Positions 23,428 to 33,339 of a stretch of DNA of 64,000 nucleotides are shown here, piece after piece. Location: positions 325,209,283 to 325,273,282 of the forward strand of contig OZ010791.1 in NCBI GenBank assembly GCA_963932465.1, in the 5' to 3' direction. The number at the start of each line of letters is the position of its first letter. Within the stretch, counting starts at the first letter, position 1. This DNA is from Maratus speciosus. Its lineage: Eukaryota; Arthropoda; Arachnida; Araneae; Salticidae. Under the pieces are notes generated by a model, which did not search any database, was not told the origin of the DNA, and saw only the letters and a program-made list of their open reading frames with translations. The position numbers were made by a program, and so were the translations under genes.

Positions 23428-23799
23428 TGTAAGTATATTTCTCATGAAAACCGGATGTCGTTATGAAGTATTTTATTTAGATGAGTGACCTTAACAGCTA
23501 ATAACGTCACTCTGGGAATGAAGTAACGAAATATAGTGAGTCGGTCTGTACCAGGTGGTTATATAAAGCATTGAATCAGAAACCCAGTACAGTTTCTTCA
23601 AGAAAATAATCAGTTGCAACAAAAGTCTTTATTTAAGTAAATAAATGACAACAATAGCTAGAAGAGAAAGTCCCTCTGGAGACACAGTCAGTTTTAAAGA
23701 ACCGAATCTATTCTGTATGATCACACAGTAAGTTACGTAAAATTATGCCAGCACATAACTAGCAAAAAAAAAAAAAAAAAAAAAAAACAGAATTCACAT

Positions 23800-24250
23800 T
23801 AAGCAACTGCACTACGGCATTCACATTCTACTGAAATGCAGTTGCGAAACGAGAAAAGTTCCATTTAGACCCTGCAAAGCTATTTTTTGGCTAGAGCGTA
23901 GGAATACAAAACTCCTGCAATGCACAAGAATTTAGCCAAAAACAGAGGCCAAAGGAGAATGGAAAAGGAGCAATAAGTCTCCAAAGCGCACAAAATGAAA
24001 ACTCTGGATCATTCCGAGAAAGAAAAAGAATATTCTGAAATCGAATGACTTCAGGGTTGAAAAAATACTGGTGGGAGCCCAAGACAAATTTCGAATAGGG
24101 AAATGCAAAAAGAAGAAAAGCGCATCGTGGATGGAAAACCACAAATTAAAAGGAAATGAGTTTATTTAAATGGGAAATACAATTTAGAATATATTTAAGT
24201 TAAGTTAAAAATTAAAATATATTACGCATACACAAATATATATATATATA
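23800..24250 (+). repeat. inverted duplication, left arm
   Basis: Paired with the complement of 26280-26790. Landmarks: CTACGGCATTCA, CGTAGGAATACAAA, GAATATTCTGAAATCGAATG, GAAATGCAAAAA, AAATGGGA and ATTTAGAATATATTTAAG. In both arms the frame NILKSNDFR.EKI...(D).F...KCKK stays open, with one clearly synonymous difference (GAC/GAT). This hints at an ancestral coding sequence that I cannot name. The mariner at 24257 sits in the spacer. Confidence 0.65.
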
Positions 24251-24256
24251 TACATA

Positions 24257-26057
24257 CAAGGTGGCCATAATTAAACTGACGATACTCAGAGTGTTCTGAA
24301 GCGCAAGCGCGAGAATGACGGCAAATTTTGTAGGATGATTAAACAAGATGGGTGACGAAGGATTCCGCGAAAAAAATAGTTCCAAAAACCATCGCCAGTG
24401 GAATATGTGGCGCTATGTATTAGAAAAAGAGAGTTTCAAAAAAGAAGAATCAATACTGAAATAAAATTACCGTTTATTTAGCACATCCAACTCAGGTTCG
24501 ATGTGGCCGCCGTTTTTCTGGACCACATATTGCATTCTGCGTACAGCATTTACAACAGCAGAGAATAACATGTCTGCAGGAACCTCCCGTACAGTTCGCG
24601 ATATGCTATCCTGCAACGAAGTCAGGTCCTAGACACCTCCATGATAGTCCTTAGACTTTAGGTAACCTCATATACAAAAGTCGCAGGTGTAAGATCAGGG
24701 GACCGGGGTGGCCACGCAGTTGGAAAACAGCGGCTAATGACTCTTTCTGTTGTGAATTTCTGTCGTAGCAGTTGTTGTATCCGCAAAACAATATGTGGAG
24801 GAGCTCCTTACGCATGAAAATGATTTTCTCCAGGCACTATCTTTGCTGAAGTGCCGGAATAACAAAGTTGTTTAGCATTTGGCGATATTTGTCTCCGATA
24901 ACAGAACAAGTTACAAGTCCTGTAGGAGTAATGTTCTCATAGAAGAATGGACCTATGGTCATATTTGCTGTGAAACCACACCAAACAGTTATCTTTGGTG
25001 AATGCAAAGGAATTTCTTTGAATGCTCTTGGTGACTTGCTATACAAAATTCGGCAGTTCTGGGTATTTACAGTTCCATTCAGGCAAAAGTGGGCCTTGTC
25101 TCCCCATAAGGTTTTAGAGGGCCAAGCATCATCGAACTCTATTCTGGCAAGAAAAGTGAGAGGAAAAGTCAATCGCTTATCATGGTCGGTGTGACGTAAC
25201 TCTTGTACACGGCTGATCTTGTACGGATAGAAGTGGATAATTTTTCGTAGGATTTTCCATACCGTACAATGAGGCATATCCAAATTCCGAGCTATCTCAC
25301 GAGCTGCAAGGGGTAACAATATAGTCTGGTGCTCAGTCGACAATCGCCGTTCCACTTCTTCGATTGTATCCTCTGATACGGGTTTTCGTCCTCTGCTTGA
25401 CAGAACATTTAGAGAACCTGTTTTCTCAAACTTCTCAACCATTGCTTTTAAACCATTAACTGACAAAGGACCGTTAACTTTATGCATTTTTTGGTGGTTT
25501 CTAAACACACGAAGAGCCGCTGGCTCATTGCACTGGTTGAGGTAAAAGAATTTGACTAGTAGAACTCGCTCGACTAAAGAAGGAGACATTAGGAAAGATA
25601 ACATTCAATGAAATTGCTTCTAACAGTAGCACATTACCTTTTAAAGCCGAACAAGCTGGCACTGGGCCAAAAGATGTAACTTGAAATTTGAATAATGAAC
25701 TTCTTCTTCTGTCGAGGCTCTGTAAGTGAAATTGCAGATAAAGAAACTTTAGCAGTGTTTATGTAAATTTTTAGCTTTTTATAAACTGTTACCCTTTTGA
25801 GTTTGGATTATATTGCTAAATTCGTTAAATAAACGGTAATTTTATTTCAGTATTGATTCTTCATTTTTTTAAACTCTCTTTTTCGAATACGCAGTTCCAC
25901 ATATTCCACTGGCGGTAATTTTGGAACTAATTTTTTTTTCGCGGAATACTTCCTCCCCCCTATTGTTTAATCTTTCTACAAAATTTGGCGCCATTCTCGC
26001 AATTAGATCGCGCTACAGAACACTTTCAGTACCATCAGTTTAATTATGGCCACCTAG
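24257..26057 (-). mobile_element. mariner-type element with TIRs of about 225 bp
   Basis: TA lies at 24255-24256 and 26058-26059. The ends CAAGGTGGCCATAATTAAAC and (complemented) CTAGGTGGCCATAATTAAAC begin imperfect terminal inverted repeats that run through 24257-24481 and 25826-26057, with shared TTTTGTAG, ATTCCGCGAAAAAAA and AATCAATACTGAAATAAAAT. Length is 1801 bp. The element carries a dead transposase on the minus strand (24478-25604). Long TIRs of this size distinguish it from classic 1.3-kb mariners. Confidence 0.88.
24478..25604 (-). pseudogene. mariner/Tc3-type transposase (HTH + DDE), broken
   Basis: The minus-strand frame 25604-24837 (255 codons) begins near MSPSLVERVLLVKFFYLNQC, a helix-turn-helix domain common in arthropod transposases, with GPLSVNGLKAMVEKFEKTGS and SSRGRKP. 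A second HTH follows (LPLAAREIARNLDMPHCTVW), and then LWGDKAHFCLNGTVNTQNCR with the first catalytic Asp. A stop interrupts the region after MLNNFVIPALQQR. Shortly downstream a one-base deletion removes the second catalytic Asp (the QDGAPPH motif is reduced to GAPPHIVLRIQQLL). The expected third acidic residue after SPDLTP is replaced (PDLTPATF). A C-terminal REVPADMLFSAVVNAVRRMQ and VVQKNGGHIEPEL remains readable. It cannot be catalytically active. Confidence 0.87.
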
Positions 26058-26279
26058 TATGTATATAAACTTTCTGTAAAATTAAACCATTTAGACATAT
26101 AAAATTGACCAAAAATTATGTAATCCCCATTTATTAAATACAAGATAAAATCCTAGTTAAATTATGTACATCTATTAAATGACGTATGAAAAATCAAATG
26201 AAAGAGCAATTGGATGGATGCCAATGAAAGCTTATATTGTATCTAACTGCTTGAGGGGTACATGAAATACAAATACGAG

Positions 26280-26404
26280 TATAACATATATATGTATTAT
26301 AGTTTAAACTTTTAAATTATCTTAAATATATTCTAAATTCTTTATCCCATTTAATTAAATTTATTTCGTTTTGATTTATTACTTTCCATTTACACAGCGA
26401 GTCA

Positions 26405-26438
<34 letters not shown>

Positions 26439-26790
26439 ATTTCTCTACACAAAATTCGTCTTTGTCGCACGCCATTATTTTTTCCAGCCTGAAATCATTC
26501 GATTTCAGAATATTATTTTTATTGATTTTAAACCTTTTGCAGGGCAGTTTACGTCTTTTCTGCGTGGCCAATCGGCAGGCGAATTGGGCTGCGGTATTGG
26601 CTACCAAACTCTGTGCAGTATTCCTACGTTCTACTTTGTATTCCTACGTTCTAAACCACAAATTACAATTTCACTGGGCCAGAGTAGAATTTTTTTTTAT
26701 CATTGCTCTTGTCTGAAACTCTAGTTGTAGTGGAATGATGACTACTCCCATGATGATTGTTGAATGCCGTAGAGCAGCAGCTTAATATTA
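26280..26790 (-). repeat. inverted duplication, right arm
   Basis: Inverted copy of 23800-24250. It includes a 26-bp poly-T at about 26411-26436 where the other arm has only a short A-rich run. The outermost matched landmark is GCCGTAGAGCAGCAGC against GCAACTGCACTACGGC. Confidence 0.65.
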
Positions 26791-27206
26791 TTTTTATTTT
26801 TCCCCAGTTGGCTGGCATAATTTTATGTAACCTACTATGTGATAACGTAGAATATGTTGAGTTTCTTAAGACTGACAGCGTCTTGATATGAACTCTCCCA
26901 TATAATATTTTACCAGCCAGCAACAAATTTCGATGACCAAGTTCCTCTCGGCCGATAATTTGTAAAATGCTTCAGAAAGTTGTATCATGAAGCTCCATGA
27001 ACGTCAGCTATGGTTCTGTGGGCGGGTTGCGCAGCGGTAGCCTCCCACGCCCGTAAAAAAGAAAAAAAAATAGTCATTTCCTCTCGATTGAAAGTTTATC
27101 AAATTATAGCTAACCCAATATCTTGAAGAAAATAAAGTCAGCTGATTATAAACTGGTAGTTAATACGTCAGCTGGTACCATGAACATGAATTAAAAAATA
27201 CATATA
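26791..27206. other. spacer with tRNA-like fragment
   Basis: A short tRNA-like box A (GGTTGCGCAGCGGTAGC) lies at 27013-27058 and is followed by an A-rich tail, suggesting a truncated SINE. The segment ATTTCCTCTCGATTGAAAGT at 27076 recurs as ATTTCCTCTCCATTGAAAAT at 27807, so the next mariner sits between two direct repeats. Confidence 0.4.
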
Positions 27207-27798
27207 AGGATGTTTATAAAGTTCCGGACCCATTTTGGTGTTTAATAACTCATAATGAAGATATAAACTTATGGCATTTATTGATGGAATAACTCATATA
27301 TTTTCCTTTTCAGGTTTGAATATCTTTACTTTTGTAAATATCGTCTGCGCGTGTGGTTAATTTCAGATAATTTCATTTTCCAGTCTAAATATCTGTACTT
27401 CTTTAAATATCGTCTGCTTATTAATTGCATTTTTCTCTCTTTTGTTTTTGGCAACTATTGCAATGTTATGTTTACCTGATATAACGGACCTTTTCCTTTG
27501 GGGATTTGTAAAGGACAATGTTTACAGGAGGAGAGTGTCGAACATTGATGACTTAAAAGCCAGAATTACAACCGTAATAGCCTCTGTGGATGCCGACATG
27601 CTTGCCTCTACCTGGTGTGAAATTGACTATCGACTTGATATTCTCCGCGCGACGAAGGGGGCACACGTGGAAGTTCATTGACAAGGGTCATGAAACTTTT
27701 TGAGTCTATCTAACCATTTATGTTATTAATTTTAATCTATCTTTATTATTTTATGAGTTATTAAACATCAAAATGGGTCCGGGACTTTATAAACACCC
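27207..27798 (+). mobile_element. internally deleted mariner-type element
   Basis: TA lies at 27205-27206 and 27799-27800. The ends share TGTTTATAAAGT.CCGGACCC followed by ATTTTG.TGTTTAATAACTCA in inverted orientation (about 50 bp). About 592 bp remain, with only the transposase C-terminus. Confidence 0.85.
27442..27681 (+). pseudogene. C-terminal fragment of mariner-type transposase
   Basis: The 79-codon frame contains LPDITDLFLWGFVKDNVYRR (a changed form of the SPDLTPLDFFLWG block around the last catalytic residue), a helical segment (VSNIDDLKARITTVIASVDA) and the terminal TWCEIDYRLDILRATKGAHV. This is the usual C-terminus of the arthropod mariner/Tc3-type transposases that also carry the HTH domain seen at 25604. 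The N-terminal two thirds are missing. Confidence 0.85.
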
Positions 27799-27799
27799 T

Positions 27800-28739
27800 A
27801 TTCAGTGATTTCCTCTCCATTGAAAATTTATCAAATGACAGTATATATGCTATTTTAAATAAATAAACATGTCAGCTGGCTATATCTCAGTGGAAAAATT
27901 GTCAGCTGATGTCCTGAAGGATGTAACTCAGGAGACAGGCAGGAGCACCTATCACTTATTTAAATGCCCCAGCTGACGAGTTTTCCCTCGTCATATTGCT
28001 AGCTGTTATTTTTTTTTATTACGTACAGGATCATATTAACTATCAGCTTACGGATATTCATCCTCGAGGAAATAACTTGTCTTAAGTTGTTTGACATAAA
28101 CTCCATGCTCTAACCGAAGTATATAATTTTATTGTGATGTTTCATGTACATCAATATTCTTTATAGATACATTTAAAATCTCATCCCCTTTTAATTTACT
28201 GCCTGAGTTCTCATTTTCGCTGATCCGGCTGATAAAAAAGGGCACTTAATTTGTCGGCCTAATTTTGGAACACCCTGTATATATAACTTCTGCTGTATCA
28301 CATGTGGTTTATTACAAAATAAAAAAAGAGAAAAATATGTTTACAAAAGAAAAAAAAAATAAAACGACTTTATTTCATATTTCTATTTAAAATTCGCCTA
28401 AAAGTAAAACAATAAAATGCTTGTATCTTCATTTTCTAACAATCCCCCCCCCCCCCAACCACCCCCAAAAATTGTTTGTTTGTATTTAATTTCCTCACAT
28501 ATAAATTAAATCATTTCCAAGGAAAATTAATAATAAAATATAATTTTAAATATGCAAATTATAAAGAATTGTTTTATAATTTTAAAAACATTTTAAAGAA
28601 TATTTTATATTAGAAAGAAAATTAGAAGCACCATATTTAAAAATATTACCCCGAAATTTATTTAGAAAAGTTAAAGATTAATGTCAAATTAATCAATTGT
28701 TTTAATTGAATTCATTAAATAAAAAATTGTGAGCAACGC
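27800..28739. other. AT-rich stretch with a solitary mariner-like end
   Basis: At 28255-28280 the sequence TTTGGAACACCCTGTATATA looks like the right end of a mariner element (complement starts with CAGGGTGTTCC after TA). No matching left end is seen. A C-run lies at 28444-28457. No genes are seen. Confidence 0.4.
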
Positions 28740-29390
28740 ATGCATATGCATTCGTTTAATGATTTATATATGTATTTATTTACATTTTTTATAAATTTAA
28801 GAATTACTTTTTCTTAGATTTTTGCGGCAGTATTAAGGAAATGTCACTTTCATAGAACGCATTTCCTTGAAATGAATCCACTAAAATGATATCAATTTAA
28901 CATAGTTAATCCCGAATTAATCTCTCAAAAGTGAAAGGGAAGATCAAAGTGTGCTTATTTTTTCTAGCCCTTTCCCCTTCATTTTGTCATCTGCTCTGTC
29001 CTAATTCTAGTTAACTGCCATCAATTGGATCTTTAAATAAACTCAGCTACATGTGAAGTTAGATTACCCTAGGGTAACATGATAGTAAGCAATTTATAAT
29101 CTAAAAGAGGAAATTGAAAAATCAAGTACATGTTGTCATATACAAACACATTAAGTAAAATCTGATGCAAAAGGTATAATGAAACAAAAAGTGTATTAAA
29201 TAAGTATAAAAATGTAATTCCAAAACATTTGTCTGAACAAAAAATTTTATTGTTTTGTTGATTTTTCTTAGACTTGAAAAATATAATGTGTAAAATTAAA
29301 TACTTTACTTATCTAATCTCTAACATACATTTAATACAAAATCAGATTGAAACAAATAGGCTAAACGACAAATTTAAATGCATTTATTTA
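28740..29390 (+). repeat. module M copy c
   Basis: Longest match to the 45.3-kb copy. Landmarks in order: TTCGTTTAAT.ATTTAT, CCTTGAAATGAATCCACTAA, AATTAATCTC, AGATCAAAG, TTCATTTTGTCATCTGCT, AACTGCCATCA, GGATCTTTAAATAAACTCAG, TAACATGATAGTAAGCAATT, AGAGGAAATTGAAA, ATACAAACA and CGACAAATTTAAA. Confidence 0.75.
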
Positions 29391-29672
29391 TTGTTTATTG
29401 CTATTTTAAAATTACTCTAATGTGTCATTTTTTTATTTACTGAAACAATGGATTTCTGTACAGTTTTGTTTGTTTTCATACATGTGTTTGCTCATAGGTA
29501 ACACAATCTTTCTCCAGGAATAATAATATATTTCATTTTACGAATTTTAATAAATTTTGATAATTATTAAATGCATAAGAGAACGTTACACTTGAATAAG
29601 ATAATTCAAAGCTGCAAATATTTCGCGAAAATTTGTCAAGATGAAGGGATTTGTCATGAACATACTATAAAT

Positions 29673-31601
29673 TAGGGGTGCACAATCTTTTTAAGAGAAG
29701 GGCCGGTTACAAAAATGTCTGGGTTGTCGAAGGCCACATCAGTAATAAGAAGATAATTCTATTTTGGGGCGGAGAGGGTGATCTGTGGCCTATAATCAGA
29801 TAAAAAAATTTGCTTTCAGAGGGGGTGGGGAGGGGAGTTTTACCCCTATCGATTCCCCTATCCAGTCAACATATCCAATTAAGTTGGCAAGGATACATTA
29901 ACATAGTTTATGTTTGTATGTATAACAGAGATATAGCAAGGATTATTTTCAAGGGGACAATATTCCTTAACTTCATTCGGGGAGTAAATTTTGTTTTATT
30001 AAAAGTGCTAAAAACAAACATAGGCATAGGCATGTATGTGGTTAGTACAAAAAAAAATGTGAACTTTAGGGGAGGAGGTGCCGATCAACGAAATTTGAGA
30101 AATTTCCGCGCCTGGTCAACGAAATTTGCAATTTTGTCTACACAAGATTAACGAAATTTGCGATTTTTGCTCCAACGAAATTTGCGCCTGACCCAAAAAA
30201 ATTGCAATTTTTCTGAAGTTGATCGACAAAACTGAAGTTGATCGCGATTTTTTCGCATCCGATCGACGAAATTCGCTATGTTTCCACGCTTGATAAAAAA
30301 TCAGAGATTTTTCGCACCCGACTAACAAAATTTGCGATTTTTCAGAGACCAATCGATATAACTCGCGATTTTTTCGTGTCCGATCGACGAAGTTTACGAT
30401 TTTTTCGCCCCTGATCGACAAAATGTGCAATATTTTCGCGCCAGATCAACGAAATTCGCTATTCTTAACTGACTGTGACGAAATTTGGAAATTTTTCCCA
30501 TGACAATTGTCGAGATTTGCATTTTTTTCTCGCAATATACTGACGAAACTCGCGGTTTTTCCGAAGCTGATCAATGAAATTAATTTTTTCACGTATCATC
30601 GACATAATTCGCGATTTTTCCGTGCTTGATCGACAAAATTCGCGATTTGTTTCGTGCCCGACCAACGAAATTCGCGATTTTCCGTTCCCTATTGACGAAA
30701 TTGCGAATTTTCAACGTCTGATCGATTAAATTTGTGATTTTTCACTTCCGATCAACGAAATTCGCGATTCCTTACTCATTGACGCAATTTGCAATTTTTT
30801 TCCGCGGAAAATTGACGAAATTCTCGATTTTTTCTCTCTATAACCTGACCCAACTTGCAACATTTCTGCAGCCGATCAACGCAATTTAATTTTTCCGTGT
30901 ATCATCGACATAATTCACGTTTTTTCCATGTCTTATTAACAAAATTTTCGATTTTTCCACGCCTAAATGAAAAAACTAGCGATTTGTTCTTGTGCGATTA
31001 ACGAAATTCGCGATTTTTTCTTGTCCGATCAACGAAATTCGCAATTTTTTGGAGCCCGATTGACAAAACTCGCGATTTTTTAGCTGACTGATGAAATTTG
31101 CAATTTTTTCTCGAGCCAAAATGACGAATTTCGCGATTTTTCCTCGTGATAAACAAACGAAACATGCGATTTCTCCGTTGGTGATAAAAAAAATGTATTT
31201 TTCCGCGCCTGATCGCCGAAATTAGCAATTCTTAATTGACTGAAAAATCTGCAATTATTTCTTGCGTAAAATTGACGAAATTTGTTATCCCCACGGCAAA
31301 TTGACGAAATTCGCGATGTCGCTATAAACTGACGAAACTCACGATTTTTCAGCAGCCGAAAACAAAATTAATTTTTTTTCGCGAAATATCGACAAAATTC
31401 GCTAATTTTCGCTCCCAGTCAACGAAATTCGCGATTCTTATCTGACTGATGAAACTTCATTTTCCTGCGGCAAATTGACGAAATTTAAGATTTTTTTCTC
31501 GTTACCTATGGACAAAAATTTCAATTTTTTACCAGTTATAAATTAACGGAATTTGCGGGCCACATTTTAACACATCACGGGCCAAAGGTTGTGCATCCCT
31601 G
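29673..31601. mobile_element. non-autonomous hAT-like element filled by a minisatellite
   Basis: Terminal inverted repeats are TAGGGGTGCACAATCTTTTT (left) and CAGGGATGCACAACCTTTGG (right, complemented). The 8-bp target duplication is CTATAAAT (29665-29672) and CTACAAAT (31602-31609), one mismatch. TSD length and the 'cagggrtgcacaacctt...gggcc' end style fit hAT elements. Subterminal GGGCC motifs lie at 29701 and 31557. The body from about 30085 to 31555 is a tandem array. No transposase is seen. Confidence 0.85.
30085..31555. repeat. minisatellite, unit about 36 bp
   Basis: Roughly 40 degenerate units with the core GACGAAATTCGCGATTTTT joined by variable linkers such as TCCGTGCCTGATC. The spacing is near 35-37 bp. 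Because the unit is close to a multiple of three, long minus-strand frames with a repeating KNREFR / KIANFVD pattern appear (for example 31228-30998). These are a by-product of the repeat. Confidence 0.88.
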
Positions 31602-31639
31602 CTACAAATCATATGTTTGAAATTAGTGGAATAATGGAA

Positions 31640-31930
31640 TACAAGGATATTTAAAAAAGCTTATTTCGAAGTTTTTTCTGGCAAATATGACATGCAAGAT
31701 CACAGAGATATTATTTTTCTAATATAGTTTGTTTTGTTTAGTCATGTATTACACTTCTTTCATAAAACTTCAGAGTCCCTGCCATTATGAACGTTAGACA
31801 CTTTTGTAGATTTAAAGTTAGATTGGTTCTTAGTAACAAGGCAATAAGCAGTAAGAGATCAATTTGAAATATTCAGAACAATTGTTTGTGGAAATAAATA
31901 TTAAATTACATCTGATACAAATTATTTATT
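31640..31930 (+). repeat. module M copy d
   Basis: Lies immediately right of the hAT-like element. Landmarks: GATATTATTTTTCTAAT, GTATTACACTTCTTTCATAA, CTGCCATTATG, GTAGATTTAAAGTTAGATTG, CTTAGTAACA, CAATAAGCAGTAA and CTGATACAAA. The hAT element was inserted in its upstream part. Confidence 0.7.
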
Positions 31931-32276
31931 TTACTTTTTAATACTACTTTTATGTATTATTATTATTTATCAATGCAATATTAATATATATTAATAAATA
32001 TTCAACATATTATCAATATATATTAGTGTATTCTAATTATTTTTTACAATTTACTTATTATCTAATTCTTATTATTACGCAATGGATTGTTTAAAATAAT
32101 ATACAAACATAGAACAGATAATTTACTGCAAGTTCTATATAAAAACAATTAATCGGCTTATGATAATCAGATCTTTAATCCTACAATGTACTTTTTCTAA
32201 ATCACTACAGAATTATTCAATTAATATTATGTTTCTTTAAAATATTTTTTTGAAATTATTATTCTAATGTTATTTA

Positions 32277-32318
<42 letters not shown>

Positions 32319-32420
32319 TTCTGAATTCATTTAATATTCTACTTGGTAAGGCCCTACTTACTAACAATTATATATTGTAATTATAATTTTGTAATCGCCA
32401 AATACAAAATGAATGAACTA

Positions 32421-32467
<47 letters not shown>
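31931..32467. other. AT-rich spacer with two (TA)n runs
   Basis: TA microsatellites lie at 32283-32316 and 32424-32463. The second abuts the TA target site of the next element. Nothing else is seen. Confidence 0.7.
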
Positions 32468-33014
32468 CACTATATCGCCAAAAGTGACCGGTCACTTGCG
32501 ATTTTAGACGTTTTGTTAAATATCTAGAAAAATACATGTGGAATCAACCTGAAACTGCAGGTGTCTAAACAGTATAGCATAGGTCATATATTTCCGGAAA
32601 GATTTTTTTTCCTGAAACCCCATAGGGGACCGTCAACAAATTGAAAAAGAACGAATATCTTTTGGATAACCCTGTAAAAACTAATCTGGGAAAAACGTTC
32701 AAACCCGAGATTATTAATAAGTGGCTAATTGTAATACACTGTGATGTTATTTATGAGAGTAGCATGTATACTCGTAGGGAAATTAAGGTTTTTATAAGAA
32801 CAGCCCCAAATTTTGCCAAGTTTTGTGCTTATAATTTGCAGAGTTCTTAATATAAAAAAAGTTCTTTTCAGAAAATATGACAAACAATATTGTACACAAG
32901 AATTTGCAATCAGAATTAAAAATTGGATGAAAAATGAGCAGGTTTACTAAAAAATGTTTCACTGCGCATGCGCGAATGCAATCAAGATATAATGTGTATA
33001 ATGTATTAGCTAAG

Positions 33015-33324
33015 TATATAGAACAACTTTTGTGAAAGTCTCAAAACCATAGCTTGAAAATTCTGATAATAATCGCCGATAGAATAAGCACGAAATCCGT
33101 TGTTCCCCAAAACAAGCAAAAAGATCAGGGGTTGTATCAAATATCTGTTGATTAGTGCAAAGAAAATATACACAATATTGCATATACTACTATATATGGA
33201 TACAATCCCTGATCTTTTTGCTTGTTTTGGGGAACAACGGATTTCGAGCTTATTCTATGGACGATTATTTTCAGAATTTTCAAGCTATGATTTTCAGACT
33301 TTCACAAAAATTGCTCTATATCTT
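33015..33324. repeat. palindrome inside the TIR element
   Basis: Arms 33015-33147 and 33199-33324 are inverted copies around an AT-rich loop. Landmarks: TTTGTGAAAGTCT.AAAA.CA, TAGCTTGAAAATTCTGA and GTTGTTCCCCAAAACAAGCA with its complement at about 33219-33238. It lies exactly between the left terminal repeat and the first satellite unit. Confidence 0.85.
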
Positions 33325-33339
33325 ATACTGTAATGCGAG

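Noticed and set aside
30116..31228. Minus-strand frames encoding repeating KNREFR/KIANFVD peptides
   Set aside because: They follow from the 36-bp unit being a multiple of three. Frames break often and lie within a transposon.
30085..31555. CRISPR-like regular array
   Set aside because: Units are degenerate along their whole length with no repeat/spacer division, and the DNA is eukaryotic. It is a minisatellite.
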